Positions 7,176-19,200 are shown, counted from the first letter of the stretch. The stretch: 23,452 nucleotides of DNA from Aquirhabdus sp. (GCA_030149815.1 JASLHI010000017.1:1-23452); one strand, 5' to 3'. Notes: generated from the sequence alone by a model not told the origin. Numbers and translations: made by a program.

Positions 7176-7181
7176 CTCTCC
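7176..7181 (-). promoter_or_regulatory. Ribosome-binding site deciding the DUF4325 start
   Basis: GGAGAG on the minus strand lies seven bases before the ATG at 7168. This spacing favours that start over the ATG at 7183. Confidence 0.6.
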
Positions 7182-7183
7182 AT

Positions 7184-7713
7184 TCCTTGGTCTGCGATAG
7201 AGGCCGATTAGGCATCTGACAATTCTATTAAACTTTAAAAACTATAGCTTCCTGCTATGTATGTAGGATAAGAAAAGCCTATTTCCGAATATGTAACCAT
7301 CGTGTAACTGAGTTTTTTATTCAAAATTGAGCGATAGTACCGCTATGCTTTTAAAGCAGTTCAATGTCATATTTTTTGTGTGAATTGGTTTGCAAAACAT
7401 CCTGGATTATTGATGCTCATTGTTATAATCTGACCAAAAAGATAGATTAATATAAAAAATCTCATTTGTTGCGTTTATGTAAACAAAAGTGATTAATATC
7501 ACACTTTCTAAACATCACATTTTTATAACATTCAGTGCTAACAAATAATTCTTTCAATTCAGATTCCATGTCAAGTACGCTTGGTTCATGAATCAAAATA
7601 TTGTGTGAGCTATTATCGAATAGTAATCAAGTCATGTATTTTTAGGTTGCCGCCAGCATCTGAACATTACTCGTAAGAAATGACATACAAGACATAGAAA
7701 AACAGGGATTAGC
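7184..7713. other. Gene-free AT-rich divergent control region
   Basis: This 530-bp stretch between two divergent genes holds no ORF with coding character. It contains a small inverted repeat, ATAGC/GCTAT, at 7244-7258, in what would be the leader of the minus-strand gene. It also contains two adjacent palindromes at 7473-7502, described separately. A ribosome site (AGGGA) precedes the MBL start at its right end. No convincing -35/-10 pair was chosen because the AT content gives too many chance matches. Confidence 0.5.
7473..7502. promoter_or_regulatory. Adjacent palindromes, one FNR/ANR-like
   Basis: GTTTA-TG-TAAAC (7473-7484) is followed four bases later by GTGAT-TAAT-ATCAC (7489-7502). The latter matches the FNR/ANR half-site layout (TTGAT-N4-ATCAA) in eight of ten bases and also resembles half of a CRP-type site. 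They lie about 210 bp before the MBL-fold start. Binding by any regulator is a guess. Confidence 0.3.
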
Positions 7714-8787
7714 ATGAACACACCAAGCGCTTCAACGGCAGAAAAAGACACAGGCATCTCCTACCCTTTTGACGCCACGCCAGAAGATGGGCAGATCATT
7801 GCAGTTGCATCAGGTGTGTATTGGGCACGGTTACCCTTAGGCGGAACATTAAGCCATATCAACATCTGGGCAATAGAAGCCGATGATGGATGGGCAATTG
7901 TCGATACAGGTTTATATACCGAAGCCACGATTGCTGTCTGGGAGCGCTTGCTTACAGATGGTCTGAATAACAGACCAATAAAGGCAATCTATGTAACCCA
8001 CATGCACCCTGACCATGTCGGAATGGCTGGGTGGTTACAGCATCGATTTGGCTGCCGTTTACATATGACTGCACTTGAATATATGAATTGCCGTGTATTA
8101 ATGAACGATACAGGCAAAGAAGCACCAGATGCCGCGATTGCATTTTATCGTAATGCTGGTTGGGCTGAAGATGCTATAGAAATCTATCGCAAACGCTTCG
8201 GTGGCTTTGGTCGTGTGATTTCTGAGCCACCAGAAAGCTATTTCCGGTTGCGTGATGAAATGTCTTTACAGATTGGCGCTCATAGCTGGACTGTCGTAAT
8301 CGGTTCTGGGCACTCTCCTGAGCATGCCTGTCTCTACAGTTCAGAGCTTGGACTCCTGATTTCAGGCGACCAAGTGTTGCCACGTATTTCTTCTAACGTA
8401 TCGGTATATCCCACCGAACCAGAAGCAAACCCACTGGATTTTTGGCTAAAATCCCTGACCAAAGTTCGACAAATTGTACCCGATAGTGTTTTGGTTCTTC
8501 CCGCACATAATGAGCCATTTCATGGCCTACATGCTCGCATTGATACTCTGATCGAAGGACATTTGAAGGGTCTAAATCAACTTCAAGATATTTTACAGAA
8601 GCCTCAGCGCGCGATTGATGTTTTTCCCGCACTATTTCATCGTAAAATTGGTATGGATCCGATTATGCTTAGTCTTGCAACTGGAGAAGCGCTTGCTCAT
8701 CTGAACTATCTTATGGCAAAGAAGTTAGTCACGGTTGAAATGGATGACGATGGGATTAAGTGGTATTCATACCAACCCAATATGTGA
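7714..8787 (+). CDS. MBL-fold metallohydrolase with C-terminal winged-helix domain
   Basis: This is a probable two-metal hydrolase of the metallo-beta-lactamase superfamily. In 357 residues the metal ligands are all visible: HMHPDH (96-101), His200 in GSGHSPEH, Asp219 in SGDQVL and His265 in PAHNEPFH. The part from about residue 283 to the end (HLKGLNQL to the YLMAKKLV region) fits the beta-lactamase-associated winged-helix domain found behind hydrolases of the glyoxalase-II/LACTB2 type. The substrate is unknown; thioester, lactone and RNA-processing activities occur in the superfamily. The ATG has AGGGA about six bases upstream, and there is no signal peptide, so it is cytoplasmic. It is a single gene facing the tRNA-dusA pair. 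Confidence 0.9.
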   Translation: MNTPSASTAEKDTGISYPFDATPEDGQIIAVASGVYWARLPLGGTLSHINIWAIEADDGWAIVDTGLYTEATIAVWERLLTDGLNNRPIKAIYVTHMHPDHVGMAGWLQHRFGCRLHMTALEYMNCRVLMNDTGKEAPDAAIAFYRNAGWAEDAIEIYRKRFGGFGRVISEPPESYFRLRDEMSLQIGAHSWTVVIGSGHSPEHACLYSSELGLLISGDQVLPRISSNVSVYPTEPEANPLDFWLKSLTKVRQIVPDSVLVLPAHNEPFHGLHARIDTLIEGHLKGLNQLQDILQKPQRAIDVFPALFHRKIGMDPIMLSLATGEALAHLNYLMAKKLVTVEMDDDGIKWYSYQPNM

Positions 8788-8851
8788 GAAAATCATTTAG
8801 AGATCAAAAAACTAAAAATTATTTTTATAATAAAAAACTTATTGATTAAAT

Positions 8852-8928
8852 TGGTCGGGATAGAAGGATTCGAACCTTCGACCTCTTACACCCCATGCAA
8901 GCGCGCTACCAGGCTGCGCTATACCCCG
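8852..8928 (-). tRNA. tRNA-Pro (anticodon GGG)
   Basis: The 77-base minus-strand cloverleaf folds completely. The acceptor is CGGGGTA/TATCCCG, the D stem GCGC/GCGC, and the anticodon stem CTTGC/GTAAG with loop ATGGGGT. The T arm is GAAGG-TTCGAAT-CCTTC, then A73 and an encoded CCA. The anticodon GGG (8892-8894) reads proline codons CCC and CCU. The C1:G72 pair with A73 is the normal identity set of bacterial tRNA-Pro. It lies 77 bp downstream of the dusA stop on the same strand. Confidence 0.96.
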
Positions 8929-8942
8929 ACATTTACAACAAC

Positions 8943-8978
8943 CTCGCTATTAAGCGAGCCGCTAGTTTAGCGAGTTTT
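8943..8978. terminator. Overlapping hairpins between tRNA-Pro and dusA
   Basis: CTCGCT (8943-8948) pairs with AGCGAG (8953-8958) around ATTA. A second hairpin, CGCTA/TAGCG (8960-8964 and 8968-8972), is followed by AGTTTT on the plus strand. CTCGCTA (8943-8949) can alternatively pair with TAGCGAG (8968-8974). On the plus strand this could stop read-through from the MBL gene. On the minus strand the first hairpin, followed by GTTGTTGT, could end dusA. Confidence 0.4.
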
Positions 8979-9005
8979 ATGGCTTTGTCTAGACAAGTAC
9001 GACAA

Positions 9006-10043
9006 CTATGCGCTGGTTTTCTCATCAAACAACTTCAACCGCGCTTCTTGTCGTTCCGCTGCGGCACGCGTTAATTCACGCAGATCATCCAGTGCGTTAT
9101 AGACATCAGCTAAAGTCTTCGCATTGCCACCACTTAACATCTGACGCCAATGCCTTGCACCTACCTGATACTGGAATAAACCCAATAAATGACGAGTCAT
9201 TGATGATAATGAAATGCCATTAGCCACTTGTTCTTCAAGATAAGGCAAATACTGCTCCATAATCTGAAAACGATCAGGCAATGCAAACCCATCTCGAACG
9301 CCAACTTCCGCTAATAAATACGGATTATGGTACGCTGCACGACCGATCATGACTCCATCGGTACGTTCAAACTGCTGATTAATCTGCTCTACGGTACTTA
9401 AGCCACCATTGATCTCGATGGTCAGATGCGGCCGTTCGCACTTGAGACGATAAACATCTTCATAACGAAGCGGTGGAATATCACGATTTTCTTTTGGGCT
9501 TAATCCTTTCAAAATTGCGATGCGAGCATGCACAATAAAATGTTGACAACCCGTCGCTGCAACGGTATCAACAAAATTGAGCATTTCTTTATAGCTGTCT
9601 AAATCATCAATTCCAATCCGATGCTTGACTGTCACTGGAATCGTAACTGCGTTCTGCATGGCAGCAATACAGTCTGCAACTAGCTTCGGCTCAGCCATCA
9701 GGCATGCACCGATTTTGTTATTTTGCACACGATCTGATGGGCAACCGACGTTTAGATTGACTTCGTCGTAGCCATAGTCTTGCGCCATTTTGCTACATGT
9801 CGCAAGTGCTTGCGGATCTGAACCACCAAGCTGTAAAACAACTGGATGCTCAGAATCATTAAAATTCAAATGTCGATCTCGATCACCAAAGATTAATGCA
9901 CCCGTCGTCACCATTTCGCTATAGAGCCATGCATCAGGATGAAACATGCGCGCAAAATGGCGTTGATGTCTGTCAGTCCAGTCCATCATCGGCGCAACGG
10001 AGATGCGTTTAGCATTTGATTTAGTAGCGTTTTGACTATTCAT
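9006..10043 (-). CDS. dusA: DusA, tRNA-dihydrouridine(20/20a) synthase
   Basis: This FMN-dependent enzyme reduces uridine 20/20a to dihydrouridine in the tRNA D-loop. With the ATG at 10043 the protein has 345 residues. The TIM-barrel opening ISVAPMMDWTDRH (14-26) is specific to the DusA branch. The catalytic cysteine is Cys101 in LNVGCPSDRVQ. Further family blocks are the HARIAILKGLSPKENR, EINGGL and GVMIGRAAYHNP regions. An in-frame ATG at 10091 would add 16 residues (MKCIGISLNIRCQDLK) that do not resemble DusA, and it would lie almost on the predicted transcript start. The 10043 start is preferred, though neither has a good ribosome site. The next gene downstream on this strand is tRNA-Pro. 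Confidence 0.92.
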   Translation of the reverse strand: MNSQNATKSNAKRISVAPMMDWTDRHQRHFARMFHPDAWLYSEMVTTGALIFGDRDRHLNFNDSEHPVVLQLGGSDPQALATCSKMAQDYGYDEVNLNVGCPSDRVQNNKIGACLMAEPKLVADCIAAMQNAVTIPVTVKHRIGIDDLDSYKEMLNFVDTVAATGCQHFIVHARIAILKGLSPKENRDIPPLRYEDVYRLKCERPHLTIEINGGLSTVEQINQQFERTDGVMIGRAAYHNPYLLAEVGVRDGFALPDRFQIMEQYLPYLEEQVANGISLSSMTRHLLGLFQYQVGARHWRQMLSGGNAKTLADVYNALDDLRELTRAAAERQEARLKLFDEKTSA

Positions 10044-10106
10044 CTTGAGGTCTTGGCATCTGATATTAAGGCTAATACCGATGCATTTCATTGAGCGGAG
10101 TGCTGT

Positions 10107-10135
10107 ATTCTAGTAGATAACCATTCACACAGCAA
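10107..10135 (-). promoter_or_regulatory. Candidate dusA promoter
   Basis: On the minus strand, TTGCTG (10130-10135) as -35 and TAGAAT (10107-10112) as -10 are separated by 17 bp. The -10 matches five of six consensus bases. Transcription would begin near 10100, giving a leader of about 57 bases to the ATG at 10043. Confidence 0.45.
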
Positions 10136-10145
10136 AACTTTAACA

Positions 10146-10178
10146 AATATGCCCAAGCATTCTTCACTTAGGCATATT
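10146..10178 (-). terminator. Terminator-like hairpin after tpsA
   Basis: AATATGCC (10146-10153) and GGCATATT (10171-10178) form an 8-bp stem. It is extended inward by AAG/CTT after one mismatch, with a 9-base loop. On the minus strand it lies 30 bp after the tpsA stop and is followed by TGTTAAAGTTTT. The T-run is poor, but the position fits the end of the tpsBA transcript, just before the dusA promoter. Confidence 0.5.
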
Positions 10179-10207
10179 CTCTTATGTCTTCATCATATCA
10201 AATATTT

Positions 10208-13200
10208 TTATGGAGAAGATAAAGGTACAGGCGGTACTGTTTGTTGTGAATTTGGTGTAATCGTCACACCTTGACCACCTTTGATAGATGTATTTTGTGA
10301 TGACGAATCATGCTTATCAGTGAAATCAAGCACACCACCACCATAATGCTCTTTCTCAGGTGTTGTATTACCTCCAAATCGGCTAATGCCTTGTTTTGTT
10401 GTACTTGTTCCTGTTTTACTGGATCCACCGCCACCCGCAGATAAATCAAATCCTGTATCGCTGGATGTACTGACTGCCGCAGTTTGAGAGACTGTACCAC
10501 CCGCCGCAACATTGACCTTACTAGCTGCACCAACTTGCGTACCTTGAAACGAGGTGTTATTACCCGAATGAAGCTGAATATTGCCACCACTCGTGATCGA
10601 ACCACCTGTTGCCGTGTCAGAACTCGAATTATTGTAGTTAATATCAGCACTTAGTCCGCCACTCTTCTCATTGGTTGTGGTGGTAGTCGTCGAATTTCCT
10701 GTCGTTTTACTGGTTGTTTCGGACTGTTTACCAGCACTACCTGATAAGCCAAAACCTCCACCTGTACTACTTTGTGTATCATGCGCGGCAGTAAACGACA
10801 GAGTGCCGCCTGTATTCACATTGACATCGCCGTTACTGGATAGATTCGTTCCCGTAAATGTAGAGTTACCACCAGTATTTACAGTGATCGGTCCGCCACT
10901 ATTGATGCTACCAGCCACATCCTGACTGCTATTTGTCTTTTCTTGACTATAGTCCACACCACCTTCACCACTGACACTCTTTTTGCCGACGGTGACTGAC
11001 AGATTCGCATCAGCACTATGCGTGGTACTACTGCTGGTATTTTGTGCAGCGCTATAGTTAAGATTTCCACCTGTATTTACTGTAGTTGCTGCGCCCGAGG
11101 ACAAGTTTGTTCCCTCAAGTGTTGTATCACCCTTACTACTCAGAGTCAGATTCTGTCCTGCCTGAATATTGGCGACAACAGCGTTACTGGAGTTGCTTGA
11201 AGAGTCACCACCAGCACCACTACCACTCACCGTGACTTGTTTGTTGAGCAAGTCAAGCTGTCCACCGATCGTTCCACTACCTTGAACACTGTTAGATGAC
11301 GTTGTGTCTTGAGCTGCTGTGATATTTAAGGTTCCTGCACCCAAATTGACATCACTTCCTGCTGAAACATTCGTGCCTTGCAACGTTGTTGTGTCACTGG
11401 ATTTACTATTGACACTTCCGCCAACCTTAATGTTGGACACAACCGCATTACTGCTTGTATTCGAGGAGTTTGATTGATCGTGTTCGACGCTGGCATTGAT
11501 ACCTGCTGAAGCACTGATTGGTGAGACATCCGATGATGCACCACCAACACCAGCTGTTCCTGAAGCCGAAGCACCAACACCTGCATATAAACCGACGCGC
11601 GCATCTGTATTGCTTGTGGTATCTGTACTATAACTTGTGTTTTGTGCTGCCTGACTAGTAATCGTTTTGGCACTCTGGTTCAAATCACCGCCTGCGGTAA
11701 TATTGGTACCGACATCATTGATGCCGTTAGTTGCATTACGATTGATGTCACCACCCGCCGTAATACTCGATACCTGTGCCGTAGTTGTTCCTTCGGTATG
11801 GCCAGTTTGGTTGTTTGTACCATGCATACCTACACCAGCAGTCGCACTTGCACTGGCTGAGGCACTACTGTTTGCACCAATACCAGCCGCAGCATTTACA
11901 TTAGCATCCGCAGAAGCGTTGCCACTTGCATAGGTGCCGAATGTTGTTTCATTACTTGAATTACTACTTTGATGAACGTCATTGACCGCAGTAAAGTTCA
12001 TATTGGTTGCATTGACGTTGGCATTTCCACCCGCATTCAGATTTGAACCTGCAACGTTCAAATCCTGTTTTGCATTGATATTCAGATTTCCGCCAGAGGT
12101 AATAGCAGAGCCTTGATGGGTGATATCCAGTGTGCTGCTTGTTGTTTGAGTATGATCAACAAAATTTACTTCATTCTCAGTCGATGCACTGGCATTCGCA
12201 TCTGCGCCACCATTTACATTAGGTGCACGACCAATACCACCACTCGCAGAGCCGCTCGCATTTGCACCTGCACCGGCTTGATTAACCGTGTTCCCAAGCA
12301 AGCCAACAGAGTCAGTGGTACTTGTAGTTGAACTGGTTGATACATCCTGAGCTGCTGACACATTCACATTTTTTGCATTAACAGTGGCATCGCCGCCTGC
12401 ATTAACTTTGGAACCGACTAAGTTGACATCATTGCTGGCATTAATCGTGGCATTGCCACCAAAATTGAGATTAGAACCGACATTATGAATGTTCGTCGTA
12501 TCAGTTTCAGTGGTGGTTTTAGATCCAAAGTCCAAACCAGCTTTTGCCTGACCTTGAGCACTGGTCGAAGCTGATGCCGACCCCTGATACAATCCATCAC
12601 CACCTTGTGAGGTCGTGCCACTATCCGCAGTCGTAGAACCATTAGAAATTGGTCTATTGCCTACTCCAGGCGCATTACTGCTCACGCCTAACACGGAAGT
12701 TGTTGTCGTGGTGCTGGTGGTATTGTCATAATTCTGTGCCGCTGTGACATTCACGTCTTTGGCATTCACTGTACCATTACCAGCAACATTCACATTTGAA
12801 CCCTGTACGTTGAGATCATTCTTACTGGTTAAATTGGCATTTCCACCGACATTAAAATTACTGCCGACGCTCACGCCTTTATCTTCAGTCGTTTTGGTTT
12901 CAGATGAGCCATACAGTGAATTATTCATGCCTAATCCACTGGACTTATTATCCGTCGTGGTATGAGTCGTATCTTCACGGGAAATGATATTAATATTATT
13001 TCCTGCATTCAGACTCGCATCACCACCTGTCGTGACATTGCTACCCGCAATGGTAATGTCTTTGCCAGACTGAATATTGAGATTACCGCCAGTCGTCAAA
13101 CCAGAACCAATCTGCTGTGTTGTTGTCGTTGTTGTCGAACCGTTAGAGGTAATATAACCAGACTTCGATGACGTGTGCGTTGTATCTGTCGTCGTATTTT

Positions 13201-16200
13201 GGACAGTATCAAACGTGACATCTCCACCTGCTTTGAGGCTCGCATTTCCACCTGCGTTGACATTAGCACCCAGATTGGTGATGTCTTTGCCTGCGGTCAG
13301 CGTCATATCTCCAGTTGATTTAATGCCAGCTTGTTTACCAACGATCGTTGCATAATTTTGGTCATCACCATTTCCCTGAGTCATGGTTTGGTTGATGATA
13401 CTGCCATTAGTAGAGTTCAGATTGACCTTACCACCTTCGATCATGCCTGATGTATTAGTAATATTGCCTTGAGCCTGAACATTTAATGAATTAGTACCAT
13501 TGATTGTTCCGCCCGTGTTGGTCAATGTAGTGACATTCAGATTGACGTCTCCGCCTTGAATAATCGCACCTTGAACAATTCCTGCTTTGGTTGAAGCGGA
13601 CAGATAAACAACGGGGGCTAACACTTGATGACCATCAACTACAGTCGCAACCATCCATACGATATCTTGCGTCAAATTACTTAATTGCGCTGCTGTTGGA
13701 GCCTGACCATAAACCAGTCCTAAAGACTTGCTTTCAGCAACAGCATTTCCTGTCAATCCCGCCATTTGCTGAGCCAAATTGCCGTATCCACTGAGAAGCT
13801 GATTGCCAGTTTTAGCAATCAATTCTTGTTGTGTCAGGTAGGCTTGATAATTATTGTCACCCACTAACTGCATTTGAGTATCTGGATTAATCCCGAGTTG
13901 AGCCTCGAGATAAGAAGCGCCAAGATAACTACTGTTTGAACCAAGCAGAGGATTAGTTTCAACAAGATATGTTGCATTCGGGGCTTGATTAATAACAAAG
14001 TAGCCATTTGGATTAGTTGGAAGTGTAATTGTAATGCCCGCTACACTCGAAAAGTTCTGTGGACTCAGTGGCGAGATTTGAGAGACATGCGTTAAATTCG
14101 TGCCACCGTGAGCTGTTGCGCTAGTCGTTCCTGTTAGCGAAGTGCCATTGATCGATGTCGCGCTATTTACAGTACCAACACCCACAGCACCGCTCATTGT
14201 TGCACCTGAAGCAGTGCTCGCGGACGTACCACTCTGAGCTTGCCCCGCGTTAATTGATGGTGCTGAAACAGGACTTGCTGTCGATGCGATCGAAGGTGCA
14301 GTTGAACCGTTATTAATCAAGTGAGTCACATTTGCATTGATCGTTCCAGTTGAACTTGCGTAAATCGTTCCACCAATCGAATCTAACAATGTTGGTGAAT
14401 TTGCGACGACCTTATCATTGTAATCCGAGTTATTGGTGTATGTCGCAGGGCCCAACGCGATGTAATGGACGTACCATTCCCAAGTATGGGTATTGTTGAG
14501 TTGATATATATTTAAACTGTTGTTGGTGAATGTAGAAACACCACTTAAGCCATTCAGATTAACTGAACCACCCGAAATAACGCCGCCATAGTTACTGGCA
14601 TTGATGAAGTTCTGTAACGAAATCGTACCTGCGCCGCTACTAATGATTTGCGGCAAAAATGACGGTTTACCATTGGTATAAGACTGTGTTTGAGAGTAAG
14701 TTTGCGAATGGTAATTGTTCCAATAAGAGTCCGTTCCGTCGTTCGAACATCCTGATGGTGGACTAATCAGACCGCAAGTAGAAGGCGGCGTTGAGCTATT
14801 ACCGACACTACTGGTTTCAGTTCCATAAACTGCTGCGCCCGTCGTCACAGAAACCGTACTTGGTAAAGTGTTATTAATGGTCAGCGCATTTAACGTGACA
14901 TTATGGCCTGCCTCGATTTGGCTTTGATTTTCAATATCAACAGCACTGATGGAAATATTGCCATTAGGTGCGTAGATACTGCCTGCAGCAGTACTCGAAT
15001 TGCCATAATTGGTGAGTGTGCTGACATTTTGAATCGTCAGATTTCCACCAGAATACAACTGTCCGCTCGCATTATTAGTCAGTGCTGCGCTACCTGCATC
15101 AAGGGTGAGATTACCTAACGCTAATACTCCGCCTGTTGCAGTATTGGTAATCCCAGAAGCGGTCAGATTGAGCACATCTCCTGAGAAAACCATCCCTCTG
15201 TTAGTGAATAAACCATTCACATTAAAGTTAAAAGTTTTTCCACTAGTCAGACTAGTATTCGCAAGAAAACGCGTGTTGCTACCGTTCATATTGACGGTAT
15301 TGGCATTAATACTGAGATTATTGGCAGCCGCAATTCCACCACCTGCAGTACTGTTTGACTCTAGCGTTAAAGTGCCAACATGTGCACTTGAACTACCGAA
15401 CGTGATATTACCGCCAGAAATCGTATTTCCTGCACCCACATCAATGCTCGCTGCATTACTAATCGTGACATTATTGCCACCACTCAATGCGCCGCCTGTT
15501 GTAGAGCAGTTGCTAGTACAGTTCACTGTCAGATTATAGCTACCACCATTACTATTAATATTCAGATCAGTAGTCGCAGCAATCGTGCCCGTATCTTGTA
15601 GTGTGTGACCAATATTTAAATTCAAACCTGCATAAGATTGTAGTAATCCTTCATTGGTCAGAATATCTGTTGTAATCGTGCCAGCACCCGTACCGCTTGA
15701 GCCGAGCGTCAAAGTCGCGCCCAATTGATTATCTAATGTTCCAGAAACACTCACCGTACTATTGGTTGGTGTATCACCTTGGATCACACCTTGATTAGTC
15801 AAATTTAAGAAATTAAGATTTAAACCGTTGCCATGCAATACACCAGTACTTTGATTCGTAAATGATCCACTTGCATCACTCACAGTCAAAATTCCACCTG
15901 CTTGAACCAAGCCATTGTTGGTTAACGTCGGCGTACTTCCAGCCAGATTCAGCTGAATAGTCCCTTGCGAAGTGAGGCTCGCTGTTGTACCCGCATTCGT
16001 ATTATTAATGGTATTACCTGTTAAGGTCAGCGCGATGCTTGCGAAGAATTTACCATTATTGGTAATTTGATCAGCGCCAGTACCATTCATATCCACATTC
16101 AGTGTGCTGCTGGACTGAATCACGCCTGTATTACTGACCGTGCCGCCACTGTTAATTGCCAAAGTACCCACAACACTGCTCGAACCACCGCTTAATGTGC

Positions 16201-19200
16201 CACTATTAGTGACACCAGCCGCAGTGGTCAGATTCACTGCGGTCGCTTGTAATGTGCCACTATTCGTTAGCGAGGTATTTGCACCTTGCAACGTCAATGT
16301 AGAGCCAGATTGTGTAATCGCATTTGTTTGATTATTGAATATAGATGCAACTGTCGCGGTCAGGTTACCTACCGCAAGTAAATTAGATTGGTTATCTACG
16401 CTTTGTGCAGTCAGATTTAGGTCATGGGCTGACTGTAACGTGCCACTATTTGTTAAGGCACCACTCACCGTCACGGTATCTGCTGCGCCAGTTTGCGTAG
16501 ACAGTAACCATTGACCTGCGTTGGTTAAGCTACTGGCTTGTAGCGTACTACCTTTGTTTGCTTGCACTGTACCTGTTGAAGTATTGCCGACTGATGCGCC
16601 TGTTAAGGTTAATGCATCCGTTGTGAATATCGTGCCGCTATTGGTGATCTGATCAGCACCTGTGCCGTTCATATCAATATTGAGTGCGCCATTCGATTGG
16701 ACAACACCTGTATTGTTCAAAGTAGCGCCACTGTGAATGGTCAAGGTTCCTGCATTGCTGCTCGAACCGCCGCTTAATGTGCCGCTATTAGTAATGCCAG
16801 CCGCAGTGGTCAGATTCACTGCTGTTGCTTGTAATGTGCCACTATTGGTTAATGAGGTATTTGCACCATGCAACGTCAATGTAGAACCCGATTGTGTAAT
16901 CGCATTTGTTTCATTGTTGAATGTGGATGCAACTGTCGCGGTCAGGTTACCAACAGTAAGTAAATTAGATTGGTTATCTACGCTTTGTGCAGTCAGATTT
17001 AGGTCATGGGCTGACTGTAACGTGCCACTATTTGTTAAGGCACCACTCACCGTCACGGTATCTGCTGCGCCAGTTTGCGTAGACAGTAGCCATTGACCTG
17101 CGTTAGTTAAGCTACTGGCTTGTAGCGTACTACCTTTGTTTGCTTGTACTGTACCTGTAGAGGTATTGCCGACTGATGCGCCTGTTAAGGTTAATGCATC
17201 TGTTGTGAATATCGTGCCACTATTGGTGATCTGATCAGCGCCTGTGCCGTTCATATCAATATTGAGTGCGCCATTCGATTGGACAACACCTGTATTGTTC
17301 AAAGTTGCGCCGCTATGCAGGGTCAAAGTTCCTGCATTACTGCTCGAACCACCGCTTAATGTGCCACTATTAGTAATGCCAGCCGCAGTGGTCAGATTCA
17401 CTACGGTCGCTTGTAATGTGCCACTATTCGTTAGCGAGGTATTTGCACCATGCAACATCAATGTAGAACCCGATTGTGTAATCGCATTTGTTTCATTATT
17501 GAATATAGAAGCAACTGTCGCAGTTAGATTGCCAACCGCAAGTAAATTAGATTGGTTATCTACACTTTGTGCAGTCAGATTTAAGTCATGGGCTGATTGA
17601 AGTGTGCCGCTATTCGTCAATGCACCACTCACTGTCACTGTATCTGCTGCGCCAGTTTGCGTAGACAGCAACCATTGACCAGCGTTAGTTAAGCTACTGG
17701 CTTGTAGCGTACTGCCTTGATTGGCTTGTATTGTACCTGTAGAGGTATTGCCGACTGATGCACCCTGTAAATTGAGAAGCCCTGTCGTCAAGATGCTGCC
17801 ACTATTCGCAATCGCCTCACTGTTTGCACCAGTGGCATCTGCAATCGTGAGATTTCCTAAAGACTGAATTTTACCACTATTGTTCAATATTCCACTGACA
17901 TCTAGCGTTGCTGCGCCTGCATTCGCCGAGATCGTTCCAGTATTATTCAGACCATTTCCAGCTGTAACATTGATCGTTCCAGTCAATGCTTCTACAGCCT
18001 CGCCGGCGGCATGACCAATATTAATTGCACCTTTCGAATTAATGTTCGTATTCACACCACCAGAAACTAGCGAAGTTCCTAAATTCAAATCACCAATACT
18101 GTTGATGGTTAAATTATTCGTTGAAAGTAGTTGTCCACCATTTGAACCCAGTGTGCCGCCTACGCTTAGATTTAAGTCTTTTCCACTCGACAGATTCGCG
18201 ACACCAAGTTGTAGATCACCACTGCTATTTAGACTGAGATTGTTGCTCGACTTTAAATTCGCGCCACTTGTACCGACATTTAAACTACCAACGGTACTTT
18301 GTAAATCACCTGCTGCCGCTTGCCAGTCTGTACCATTGAGATTTGCCGCATTACTGACATTCAAAGTTAAAGCAGAACCTGCGGCACGCTGGTTGTTATT
18401 ACTCAGCGTCGCACTATCAGCGCTATCGATCAAACTGTTTGCAGTTAATCCAAGATTGTGACTCGCAACAAGTGCACCGCCATTGAGTGTCACACCACCG
18501 CTACTGGTGAGTGATAGATCTTGACCCGCTGTCAAACTACTATCTGTTTCAGTGACAGACTGCGCACTCGTATCCGTACCAGTAATCGTAATATTTTGCT
18601 GAGCTGAGATTTGATTTTGTAAGCTAATCGTCCCCGCAGATGTCAGTACAAAATCACCTGTTGCTGCTGCAGCATTGCCCAATAATCGAACGCCGACACC
18701 ATTTTCTGTCGCGATCAAACGAATTCGATTCGCGTACATTCCACCAAGCGCACTACTATCAATCGCATAACTCGGTGCAGCACCGACACCAGTCGTTGAG
18801 CCTGTCACACTTCGCGTAATATAGCTCCACTGATTTGTACCAGTGGTGATGCCAAGATCTGGAACATTAATCGGGGCTTGTAATTCAACAGCTCGTGTCA
18901 CTAAGTCCAGAATCTGTTGACCGGATGCATTTAACCCACTGCCATTAACCAGAATATCGCCCTGTTGGACATTAAAGCCAGCCAAAGCGCCTGCACTATT
19001 TAAAACAGGAACACCTGTCGTCAACGTCACACGATCAGTGTTCAGAAAGCCGCAACCTGAGCATGTAATCCCATAAGGATTTGCAACGATTACGTCTGCT
19101 TTAGTGCCTGCAACCTCAGTGAAACCTGCAATATTACTGCGGTTATTACTCACGACCTGATTCAAAATCACGGATGCAGGTGTGGTCAGATTGGTATTGC

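Noticed and set aside
10044..10091. Longer DusA beginning at ATG 10091
   Set aside because: The extra 16 residues do not resemble the family, and the predicted promoter would leave almost no leader. It is kept as an alternative only.
10092..10207. Small immunity gene after tpsA
   Set aside because: The 116-bp gap holds a hairpin and the dusA promoter, with no ORF of useful size.
16019..17764. CRISPR-like or insertion-element repeat
   Set aside because: The unit is 582 bp, in frame, without spacers, terminal inverted repeats or a transposase. It is an internal coding duplication.
10671..18461. Many plus-strand ORFs of 60-144 codons (for example 15105-15539, 16737-17096, 17244-17600, 18042-18461)
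   Set aside because: They lie antisense to tpsA. The repeats give them similar, low-complexity Val/Leu/Pro-rich translations, they lack ribosome sites, and they are explained by the codon pattern of the repetitive gene.
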